Source: Hirsutella rhossiliensis (taxonomy: Eukaryota; Ascomycota; Sordariomycetes; Hypocreales; Ophiocordycipitaceae). From it: a DNA stretch of 64,000 bases. The stretch lies in contig NW_025408668.1 of NCBI RefSeq assembly GCF_020360975.1, positions 7,254,001 to 7,318,000 of the forward strand. The letters run 5' to 3'. The position numbers were made by a program, and so were the translations under genes. Positions 46,331 to 54,940 of this stretch are shown in pieces (position 1 is the first letter of the stretch; the number at the start of each line of letters is the position of its first letter). The notes beneath the pieces were generated by a model. It did not search any database, was not told where the DNA came from, and was given only the letters and a program-made list of their open reading frames with translations.

Positions 46331-47346
46331 TCTGTACTTGGGCGGCGACTGAAACATCGAAAGAAGCTTCCGGTTGAGCAATTGAAGCAATGTATGAGGC
46401 TCGCGCTCGTTCCTCAACGTAGCGCTGGTGACGATCAATTGCTTTAGGGTCAATGGTGGTCATTTTTGCTGCTTGTCCCTTCTGTTGAAGTAAAGGATCC
46501 TTTCTTAAGGGGTTATTATTCAGCAACGTCAGTCTTGCACCATTAAAGTCAACCGTTGTTCCGTATGTGATGTCAGTCTTGGGCTTGGAACGAAATTCTG
46601 CCTTTTGTAGCTCTTCTTCTTCACGGGTAGAAAAGTTGTTCGTTCCAAGGATGAGGGTGTCATCAGTTTGCATTCCAACAATACCGAGCGTGTCAGGGCC
46701 AGTATTCGAAATCAGTAGGCAGGAGTCATAGGTGGAGGTAGACATATCCAGCTTTTCGAGGTGATGCTGCTGATATGTGCGGAACCAATGGACTCCGGCT
46801 TCTGCGATACCGTACAGGGCTTAATAACACGAATAATTGTTCCGTTAGGGTATTTGCCTTGTAGTTCCGTGGGCAAATACGTAAGAATGGTCCGGAAAGC
46901 TTGGTCTGGGATTGCGGGTATGCCTGAGTGATATCACGGAGGAGAGGTTATGCCGTAGTTTTGAAGAAGTCCGGGGCAATAGCGAGGATGAGTCTCTGGC
47001 TAACGCGTTGAATTGTCGGAGATTGCGTCAGGAGGGTGGTCTTCTCAAAGTCGTTATGTCCTTGAATAACAAGTCGAGACTTTTCGTAGGGCTTAGTGTT
47101 GATTCCTTTGACTTCACGAACCATTCGAGAGCGAAAGATTCTATAGTTTCCATGACTCATTTGATCGTATCGTTCAAATTGGAATACACCGCGGCCAACG
47201 AGGTCAGTAATCTCTTTGTTATCGGATTCTTCGAAGGGGTCACCAGGAGAGGTGATTATGCCATCAGACCGTAGCTTGAGGAAAGAGCTTGCATCTTCCT
47301 CCTTTTGGGTCAAGCTCTGGTCTACGGCTTGGGCCATCATGATCAA
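46310..47346 (-). pseudogene. Reverse transcriptase of copia C
   Basis: From 47346 downward: EEDASSFLKLRSDGIITSPG, GRGVFQFERYDQMSHGNYRI, KPYEKSRLVIQGHNDFEKTT, SPTIQRVSQRLILAIAPDF; after a shift near 46950, RDITQAYPQ, and, from 46745, STSTYDSCLLISNTGPDTLG with GMQTDDTLILG (Asp pair at 46659-46664). The same QTDD variant as A and B. At least two frame breaks, near 46800 and 46950. Confidence 0.87.
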
Positions 47347-47349
47347 ATC

Positions 47350-47680
47350 CTTTGGCTTGTTCTTTGATCCTGGTGGGCGTCCTCTCTTGCGGGGGCGGGG
47401 TTCGGGTCGGGCAGGCAGGTCCGTTAGGGTCTTAACGGGGTCTTGAGCCGGTTGTTCATTAAGATCTGAACGAATGCCTGAGGGTCTGTGTGTGTAGGGT
47501 CGGAAAGAGTGGTATCATCACGCAGATACGGTTGTACAAGGGTCGATCGAAAGACTTGGGGCCGTTGACTGTGTCAATGGTGATGTTATGGGTATCAATC
47601 GATGCAATCTTGAAGGTCCTTGCCAACCGTCTTTCTCTCTCAAACGCGAACTTCACTTTGCAGCGGGAGGATAGCACTTC
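47350..47680 (-). pseudogene. Integrase C-terminal region with AT-hook, copia C
   Basis: The minus strand reads RTFKIASIDTHNITIDTVNG (end of integrase), a short Pro-rich linker, then RKRGRPPGSKNK at 47356-47391. The AT-hook peptide is the same as in A and B, although codons differ (AGA GGA CGC against CGA GGC CGC), showing selection on the protein sequence. Confidence 0.84.
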
Positions 47681-47716
47681 TGTCGTGCTCGGGCCGTTGC
47701 GTGCATGGAGGCATCC

Positions 47717-48654
47717 TTAACTCGTCTTTCTGCCGAGAGTTGGCGGAGCATTTTCATCGCTTTCTGCATAGCTTCCGATCTTTTGAGGGTAGAAGCGGAA
47801 GGGGCGAGTCTGTAGATACGCGAGGGTATGCGCCGAAAACAAGCAACGTAGGCACAAGACCGTCAGGTCCTGCCGTATCATTGATTGCTTTAACAGCCAT
47901 TTGAAGGACTGTTTCGGCGGAAGTGGTGTGGCCAATCTCAGCATGGAGGATGTTAAAGGCGCGTCGGAGGGTGCGTGATAGCGTTCAATCTTTCCAATGG
48001 ACCAATGCGTCTCAACAGGTACTTGAGAGCATTTGATTCCCATAATCTTTGCTTCGTTCCGGAATTCGAGAGAAGCAAAGTTAGTTCCTGCATCATGACG
48101 GAGGGTATCAGGAGGTCCAAGATACGTGTCGATCCAGAGGGTCCGGAGGGTCTCCCATGTATCTTTAGCTGACATTGACGGTAAAAATCTGGCTCCTTGA
48201 AAGCAGTAGCTGAGTCCACAACGTGTAGAACAGGGCGTTGTGGTGTTCCTAGGTGCATCACATCAACGATGATTTCGTAGTTGAACTCTTGATCATCGTT
48301 AAGGGTGAACTTGAAGCGGCGTGGGGCTTGTGAGTGCATTTGACAGTGGTGACAGAACTTAGAGATAGTCTCTAATGTGTCTATCGAGACGTCACTGTGC
48401 CCGGCTTGCTTCAAGAGGTGATGGAGCCTAGGGACTGCTGGGTGTCCAAAGCGTCGGTGAAGTGTACGAATCTCTGTTTCCGTAAGAAACGAGATGGACT
48501 CTTCATCTTTCGTAAGGAAGAACCAGGGATGTCCCCATTTGCGTACGACTGGAATGCTTGTAGGGCGATTAGTACAATGATTAGTACAATTGATGGTATC
48601 TGTGATGTTGTTGAAATAGATACCAAGTCGATCCATATCAGCAAGGCAGAGCAA
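47717..48654 (-). pseudogene. Integrase of copia C
   Basis: The frame from 48654 begins LCLADMDRLGIYFNNITDTI and has the HHCC module (LHRRFGHPAV...KFCHHCQMH) and the first catalytic Asp in EIIVDVMHLGT. A shift near 48180 moves to the frame with SAKDTWETLRTLWIDTYLGP, LRHDAGTNFASLEFRNEAKI (second Asp) and GKIERYH (Glu). All catalytic residues are present. Confidence 0.88.
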
Positions 48655-48707
48655 AAAGGGAGTTGGGGTTTGAAGGACGTGGAACGTGATCCTTCCGAGG
48701 GGTGTTT

Positions 48708-49058
48708 TTAGGGCAACTGTGCCAAGGAGTTAATCGTGTCGCCGTTGCCAAATTTGATGGAGGCCTGGCCGGATGTAGAGCTGTCGAGAGCTACAGAAGG
48801 ATCTTCTCGTTGTAGGGCGATGTACTGAGAATATCCTGCTGTGGAGAATGTTGCTGCACCTGTGTCGATCATGATACCTTGGAATCTATCCCTTGAATAG
48901 CGATCTTCAATAATAAATTGCGAGGCTGGAACAACGGTTTGATCCGTCTGATAGACGTCTTCTCCTGTGATCAAATGATTGAATGCCTGTTGACAGAGCA
49001 TTTGGCTTGCTTGCCATTGTTCCGGGTGATCGTTGGTGCTATTGTCATGTTCTTCCAT
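48708..49058 (-). pseudogene. Aspartic protease of copia C
   Basis: One open frame of 116 residues: PEQWQASQMLCQQAFNHLIT, VVPASQFIIEDRYSRDRFQG, active site IMIDTGAATFS (Asp codon at 48864-48866), and ALDSSTSGQASIKFGNGD. Well conserved against B and unbroken within these limits. Confidence 0.86.
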
Positions 49059-49129
49059 GTATCTTCAGTGTCATCAAAGCTGCTCATCTCATGACCTTCG
49101 TAGTCTAGAATATAGCCTCCGATGTCCGT

Positions 49130-50798
49130 GAGTTGTACACCTATGAAGTGACATTGAGTGATATGTTGGTCCTTGGCCTTTTGTCGTTCATCCGTAGAGT
49201 GTTTAGTTGACCAACAGCCTTCTTGTCCACAAACAAAACACTTCTTCGTCCAGTTTCGGTTACTGTAGCTATGATTGTAGTTACTACGGCTTTGAGGCCG
49301 GTAGTTTCCACGGTTGTAGCTTTGTCTGTATCCGCGGCTGGGTCGTTGACCTGAATATCCGTATCTACCTCGAGAGCGGTTGTTATTGTATCGACGGTCG
49401 AGGTAGTACTGATGGTGTGGATCGTTATGATCAAATGATCCAGCAAAGTCAAGGGAAATTGAGAAGTTGTTATGAGGGCAAGATGGGTTTCAACGGATGC
49501 ACGAAGATCTGCAAGAAGGTGCTCGACGTTATCGGCGGGTTTGAAAAGAGCGTATTGGAGTTCGGGTACTCCACGGCATGCTTTCATAAGCGTTGTACGC
49601 AGTAGAAGGTCTCCTGCGTACTCCCTGCCAAGGGCTCGTTGGCAGAGCTGAAGCTTATCAAAGAGGATTTGAAGCACTTCGTGGGGTCTTCGAAGCATCT
49701 TGGGCACGGATGGAGTTGAAGGTTATTGTTGTCCAGTCAGTATGGTAGTGGACATGGTTGACTTCCGTGTCAAAGTGTTGTTTGAAGATATCATACGCTT
49801 GTCGGAACGTCGTAGCCCATGTGATCTTATCAAGATAGAATCTTTGGGCTCTTCCATCAAGGATCCGGGGAAAGAGTGCGTGAAATTGTGATGGTTTCAC
49901 TGGGATATGAGAGCAGTTGCTTAAGAAGAGGCGGAGCTTATCATCAAGGAGATCGTACGGCTCTCCTGTGTAGTTCCGATCTTTGTTCCAGGTCTTCATA
50001 AACTTCTGCTGGATGTCGCTATCGACGATAGCGTTCGGGATGTTATCCGGGGGGAGTTTCATGTATTCTCCAAAGGTTGCAGGGCCGGATAAGTGTTCGG
50101 GGATGGAGTTGGTGACGGGTTGGACGAGATCGGGGTTCTGGAAGCGGTAGGAAGTCGGATGAATAGTAAGAGAGGTCGGAGCAGGTTTATCTTGGATAGT
50201 CGGAGCAGGAGTAGGTGCGTTAGGAGGGCTCGTTAGGGTCTTAATAGGTTGTGGTTCGTTAAGACCTTGATGAGGTGCTGCTAAGGGCGTAACTGATGGT
50301 GAAGGAGGTTGAGACGGATGGGGATTAGTGGAAGCATTTGATCCTAGTAATGCTGTCTGCCTCCTGAAGGCAGCAGTCCTCTCATCAAACACCATCTCCG
50401 TAAACTCCTGCTCTGGCCAGGTTTGTGGGTTCTCGATAGTTTGTAATATGAGAAATTGTGTTGCAATTTCCCCTTTGTGAACCTGTGTAGATACCTCTTT
50501 TCCTTAGTAGTTTCCTGAGGGCTCTCTTGTATTCATTCAGGGCGCGGTCCCATGTGTCTTCGGTCCATTCTTCAAAATGCTGTTGGAAGTAACCAAGGAG
50601 GTCGTATCCTTGATCACTGCCAGATTGAACGATGAATATGAACTTTGCCACATATGTCGTTACTGCGATCTTGTCCTTTTCGTCGTGTGTGATATCGTTG
50701 TCCCAAAGGTCGATATTAATTTGTCGGAATGCGGATGCTTGGATGTCTAGTGCCTGCATCTGGTCGCATATTTCTTCGAGCTGGGCTTCTGGGGACAT
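49130..50798 (-). pseudogene. Gag of copia C
   Basis: The likely start is ATG 50798 (MSPEAQLEEICDQMQALDIQ). Then DLWDNDITHDEKDKIAVTTY and YFQQHFEEWTEDTWDRALNE, a frame shift near 50390, and a Pro/Thr-rich linker. The capsid-like part reads KTWNKDRNYTGEPYDLLDDK, FHALFPRILDGRAQRFYLDK and AYDIFKQHFDTEVNHVHYH. After another shift near 49700 come LQLCQRALGREYAGDLLLRT and the zinc knuckle CFVCGQEGCWSTKH (codons at 49199-49240). C is intact across FHALFPRILDGRAQ, where both A and B are out of frame. Confidence 0.86.
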
Positions 50799-51014
50799 AG
50801 CTCGGGCGGTCAGGGCTATCGTGATCAAATGAATGAGACGATGTGGGGTTCGTATTGGTCTCTTCGTATACGAGTTGTCGCTAATAGGAGGTCGAGCGTC
50901 GCGTACTAAGTAGGTCGTTCGCGGCCAGACTGAACTGACGGGGATCTTGCTACTTAACGTCAAGGGTCGAACGTTCTTACTAGTTGTTTGCGATGTGGTC
51001 GCCTGTCGATTCCG

Positions 51015-51100
51015 GTGCTCACGGCTAGGCAAACTAGCGGGCGATCGTAATCAACAGTTGGAAGGACTCTCGCGCGGCTGGGCAAACCAGCGGGAGATTC
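51015..51100 (-). promoter_or_regulatory. Twin stem-loops in the leader of copia C
   Basis: Two 15-base stem-loops at 51024-51038 and 51077-51091. In the transcript sense they read GCTAG-TTTGC-CTAGC and GCTGG-TTTGC-CCAGC. They share the loop and differ by one compensated base pair. They lie between the primer-binding region and gag, where packaging or dimerisation signals are usually found. Confidence 0.5.
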
Positions 51101-51210
51101 CTTGTTCTTAGCACAAATAACCTTCTTCTGAGCGCTACTCAGGGCCACAGTAAAGTGACGCGGACTATAGCACCTTCGAAGGTTGAGGAATTTGTCTCTT
51201 CTACTTAGCT

Positions 51211-51243
51211 GTCTGTGACGGGCGTGGGCCGGTCACTGATCAG
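51211..51243 (-). promoter_or_regulatory. Presumed primer-binding site and leader hairpin of copia C
   Basis: Next to the 5' LTR, the transcript sense starts CTGATCAGTGA, as in A/B. A hairpin follows (51215-51236, GTGACCGG against CCCGTCAC) with one mismatch. Two of its pairs are changed from A/B on both sides (T-A to C-G, A-T to G-C). Confidence 0.5.
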
Positions 51244-51444
51244 TGTGGTAGGCACCTGCGGCAGCTGCTGCAATGAGACGGTACTAGGGTTAACCTGTGA
51301 TGTTGTATTCGTCTTGATTCTCTATCTAAGGAGGCAGAGGCCAGCGTGGAGAAAGGGGGCACGCTGCCCTCAGCCGCACACGTGACCGTACGGGTCACGT
51401 GCCAACCATGGTTGGTCACACCACTAGATAGATACATTCCTACA
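51244..51444 (-). repeat. 5' LTR of copia C
   Basis: 201 bp. Against the 3' LTR there is one G fewer at the CCACA end, one extra A, and one extra G in the GGGGG run; no substitutions seen. Same paired CACGTG sites. The A/B LTR shares the terminal TGTRGGAATGTA and the CAAGAC...GAATACAAC block. Confidence 0.92.
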
Positions 51445-51703
51445 GATAATCTTATTTAATAGTTTATAATTACTAATAATAGTTCTTAGGAATATATATA
51501 CTAGCTCTTTTATATTACTTACTTTTTTATATAGTAAAAAGTATTTATACTTTATTAATTTATTAGTAATAATAAATATACTATTATACTTAATATTAAT
51601 TATAAGTTCTTTTAATAGTAATAGCTTTATAATATAGTTAAACGCTATTAAATCCTATAGTTTCTCTAGTATTAGTAGTAGTTATAATTCTTTATATAGC
51701 TTA

Positions 51704-51912
51704 CTTATTACTACTAAGCTCGCGAAGAAAGTAAATAAGATCGGTATATATATTTAGTAATATAGACCTTTTATAAATAAGTACGCTAATCTATATTTAA
51801 GCTTATAATAAGGTAATTATACTTTACTATATCGGGCTAGCTATATATATTTACTTAATAAAGTACCTCTTTAAACTATATAAGGTAAGCTAGAATAGCT
51901 TTACTTCGCTTT
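51704..51912. other. Unassigned RIP-type DNA between U' and S2
   Basis: The sequence after U' (from about ACTAAGCTCGCGAAGAAAG) does not continue the U integrase and matches nothing else I found. It carries on past S2 at 52611, since the S2 target duplication (GCTTT) joins the two parts. Confidence 0.45.
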
Positions 51913-52610
51913 TATAAGAATATACCCTTATATTCTTATTTTACTATTATAAAAGAAATAATAGGTATAGGGAGGCTTTATAGAATAAGCTAGTAGAAAG
52001 AGGCTCTATAATATAGTCTAAGGGAATAACCCTTAAAAGACAAAGACTTCTACTAGATATCTATACCTTCCTCTAGGAAAAGCGGGTTAGGATAAGCCTA
52101 TCCTTACAAATAAAAATATATATAAAATGCATAAGTTAATTACGAGCAGAACGGTCACCCTATTGCCTATTTTGGCCTAGCGGTTCCGAAGATATCCGCG
52201 ATACGAGAATAGGTAAGGCATAGAATATTCTAGTTAAATCTACTACTTATACTAGAACCTATAGTCTTACGTTAACTATTACGCTATAATTAAACTACCT
52301 ACTAAGTTAGGAAGATATACTATAGATAGAGCTTTTTAAGTACTATAAAATATACTAGAAAGCTAACTAATTAGTTTACTAGTAGGCGAGTAATAGTCTA
52401 TAAAAAACAAAGGATTTCCCTAAGAGTAGTAGATATAATAAGTAAGTTTATAAGTATCTTTTATAACGCTATTCTTTTAATATATTATTCGGCCCCTTAT
52501 ATACTCGTTATAAATTTTAGATAAAATCCTACCCTATACTCTTTCGACCGATCTTTCCGCTTATATTATCGATTACCCGATTCTATACTTATTACTTATA
52601 CCTTCTTATA
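51913..52610. repeat. Solo LTR S2 with GCTTT target-site duplication
   Basis: 698 bp, TATAAGAATATACCC...CCTTCTTATA, flanked by GCTTT at 51908-51912 and 52611-52615. Full-length match to S1, with more original bases kept (GAGCAGAACGGTCACCC, TTTTGGCCTAGCGG), so it was hit less by RIP. Confidence 0.87.
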
Positions 52611-52649
52611 GCTTTTAATAAAGCAATATAAGCTCTTAGCCTACTAACG

Positions 52650-53040
52650 TAGCTTTATTAAGTTCGACGTAATTAGTATAGAGCTTTATAAGGAGGTCGG
52701 CTAGTCTATTTATATTAATATATATAAATAGTAAGAGATACCTTTATAGGTATAAGGATAGGCTCGCGTAAAGATAGTTAAATTAGGCGTAGATATCCCT
52801 TATTACGGCGCTATCGGTATAGAGCTTTACTTCTATCTAAAGTAGCTATAGCTTAAGCTCTATAGAGGAGCTATCGAACTTACTAAGGTATAGTAGTACC
52901 GCTCTTAGTCGTGCGGAGCCCTACTATTATAAGAGGCTCTTAATTACTTAGGCGAACTAAGTATTTATTACGACTATAGTTAGTAGGCTATAAGAGAGCC
53001 GGCTATATTTATATAATAAAGCGGCTTAGAATAATAGTTA
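52650..53040 (+). pseudogene. RIP-mutated coding remnant of unknown family
   Basis: One plus-strand frame from about 52657 reads KFDVISIELYKEVG, SIYINIYK, then ARVKIVKLGVDIPYYGAIGI, ELYFYLK, LKLYRGAIELTKV and YRS.SCGALL, with TAG/TAA at Gln positions (clusters of two in tandem suggest a Gln-rich protein). It has no retroelement motif. It could be a duplicated host gene, a cargo gene or an unrecognised transposon protein. The piece spans at least 130 residues and is cut at 53157 by the U'' LTR. Confidence 0.45.
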
Positions 53041-53157
53041 GGATAAGAAGTTACTTAAGCTTAGCTTACCTAAAGTATATATAAGCTAAGTAAGCCTTAT
53101 ATAGATAGATTACTACTTAGGAGCATAGCTTATAAGTAAGCTATAATAAGCTATAAA

Positions 53158-53640
53158 GGGGATTATAGCTAAGACTATAATCTAAGGATAGTCTTTATAA
53201 GTATATATAGCTACCTACTTTTACTCTTTTAGATAGATAGCTCTCTAGCTTTTAATATAGATCTTTCTTATAATTCTATCTTCAATTCTAATTACTTAGT
53301 TATAGTTTATAGTCTATAACCTCTAACTTATTACTAATATAATATACTTATTATTACTTAGACCACGCCCTATTATATCTACTAATATAAACCCCTTAAT
53401 AGGTTTATCCCTTAGGAATAATACTAGTTATTATACGTTAAAAGCTCTTATTTAGTATAATACTACGTTACTTTAAGTAATATCGTAACTATTAATATAC
53501 CTATATAGTAAGCTAGATTAACTAACTCTAGAGCTACTATATTGCTTTAGGATATAATACGCGAGATTATTACCCTTTAATATAAGGTATAGTTACTTAG
53601 GAATAGAAGAGGCAATAAATAAGTTAGGGACCTTAGAGAA
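53158..53640 (+). mobile_element. U'' left part: truncated 5' LTR and leader of a plus-strand U element
   Basis: 53158-53435 matches the last 278 bases of the U LTR in plus orientation; its first 200 or so bases are missing. 53436-53640 is the U leader (matches 60875-61073 in reverse). It is interrupted after GAGAA (53636-53640) by the complete minus-strand U and resumes at 61556. Confidence 0.82.
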
Positions 53641-54122
53641 TATAACGACTAGTATTATTCTTAAGGGATAAACCTATCGAGGGGTTTATATTAGTAGATA
53701 TAATAGGGCGTAGTCTAAGCAATAATAAGTATATTACGTTAGTAATAAGTCGGAGGTCGTAGACTATAGACTATAACTAAGTAATTAGAATTAAAGATAG
53801 AATCGTAATAAAGATCTATATTAAAAGCTAGAGAGCTATCTATCTAAAGGAGTAAAAGTAGGTAGCTATATATACCTATAGAGACTATCCTTAGATTATA
53901 GGCCTAGCTATAATCCCTAACGTTAGATTGTATAGAGCGTAGTAATCTCTAACGTTAGATTATATAGAGCGTAGTAATCTTATTAATCCTAGATTACTTA
54001 GATCTCTATAATCCCCTCGATCCTATATCTATTAGATAGTCGTACTAACTATTTATCCGTTAGACTATATTACGTACTTAACGCGGTCGACCGTTAGCGG
54101 CCTAGTAGCTATAGTCGTAATA
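53641..54122 (-). repeat. 3' LTR of U
   Basis: 482 bp; on the plus strand TATAACGACTAG...GTCGTAATA. In element sense it starts TATTACGAC, once probably TGTTACGAC, similar to the TGTCACGACC start of G. It holds a directly repeated CCTAACGTTAGATT-type unit (about 53917-53970). The purine-rich tract of the 3' end lies at about 54128-54142 (CTCCCCTCCTTTT on the plus strand). Confidence 0.88.
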
Positions 54123-54207
54123 CGATATCTCCCCTCCTTTTAGTCTTATCTATAAGACCTACTATAGCTACCTTAGCCGCCGTATATAAATATACCCTTA
54201 TTACGTC

Positions 54208-54940
54208 GTGCGTAAGTATATCGTTCCTTATTTCTTTATCCTTTTAGGATATACTACTAATAGTATATCTAGTCGTATACTAAAAAATCGTTCCCGAAAA
54301 GCCTTTAAGTGCGCTACTCTTACTAAATATATCGACTTAAGTAGAGATCCTACTAATATACTATATACTCGATACTTTAAGGCGAAGAAGATAAATTATC
54401 GGATAGCCGAAAATTCTTCGCGCTATAATAATTATATTACTAGTAGTCGTCCTTATTATAATAGTGTTTTAGTAGCCTCTTCTTATAGGTATCTTCTAAT
54501 TCTTTTTATATATAGTAGCTAATGTATTTCTTTTAGTAACTAAATTATTAGCGGAGTAGTATAGGCTATATTTTAAAGAGGAGGAAGCTAGAGAAGCCTT
54601 ATTAGAGCTTTAGGCATAGCTTATAAACCTTTAGTCGTAAATATCTATCGCCGTTAATCGTTTAGCTCGTATCTAAAAGATTCGGAATTATATAAAGAAA
54701 AAGAGTTCTAAGTTATTTCGTCGTAGTATCTAAGAAGTAGATACCGAGGATAGCGTTTTGCCTACGCTTAATATATATAAGTATTAGGTAGCAAATAATT
54801 TATAATCGTTAGGTATTCTTAATAAAGCGAATTAGTCCTCGTTTAGTATTAGCGAGGAGTTTATAGATCTTAGTCCTTTAATCCCTCTTAAACCTTCTAG
54901 TAAAATTATTAAAGTAAAGAGCTATAGTAGGTTAAGTGCT
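54208..54940 (+). pseudogene. Antisense cargo ORF of U
   Basis: Plus strand, opposite to pol. The first 104 residues are open (54208-54522): SRKAFKCATLTKYIDLSRDP, NILYTRYFKAKKINYRIAEN. Tyr at spaced positions where Cys would fit (TGC to TAC by RIP) suggests a former Cys-rich finger-like segment. After a stop it continues with an acidic helix (LFKEEEAREALLEL), NRLARI.KIRNYIKKKSSKL, FRRSI, EVDTEDSVLPTLN and SEEFIDLSPLIPLKPSSKII, ending SYSRLSA near 54940. U1 has a diverged counterpart. Function unknown. Confidence 0.55.

Larger units (their letters stand above)
45280..51444 (-). mobile_element. Ty1/copia element C with GATAA target-site duplication, not RIP-mutated
   Basis: 6,165 bp, LTRs at 51244-51444 (5') and 45280-45479 (3'), flanked by GATAA at 45275-45279 and 51445-51449. 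The unoccupied site (TAAAGATAATCTTATTT) is in U1 and U. The coding parts are clearly related to A/B but diverged, while the LTR interior is different. The two LTRs differ only by three single-base indels. Frames are broken by small indels. Confidence 0.95.
43822..51703 (-). mobile_element. U': integrase region of a gypsy U element, interrupted by S1 and copia C
   Basis: 43822-44375, 45077-45279 and 51445-51703 line up, once the insertions are removed, with U1 and with U at about 54980-55980 on the minus strand (integrase remnant with TAG stops). It ends at about 51703. Its value is as an unoccupied reference for the B insertion site (AATAT) while itself holding S1 (TSD GTTAT) and C (TSD GATAA). 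Confidence 0.8.

Noticed and set aside
45280..51444. C as a third copy of the same element as A and B
   Set aside because: Coding domains are related, but the LTR interior, leader and many codons differ; it is a separate subfamily with shared LTR ends.
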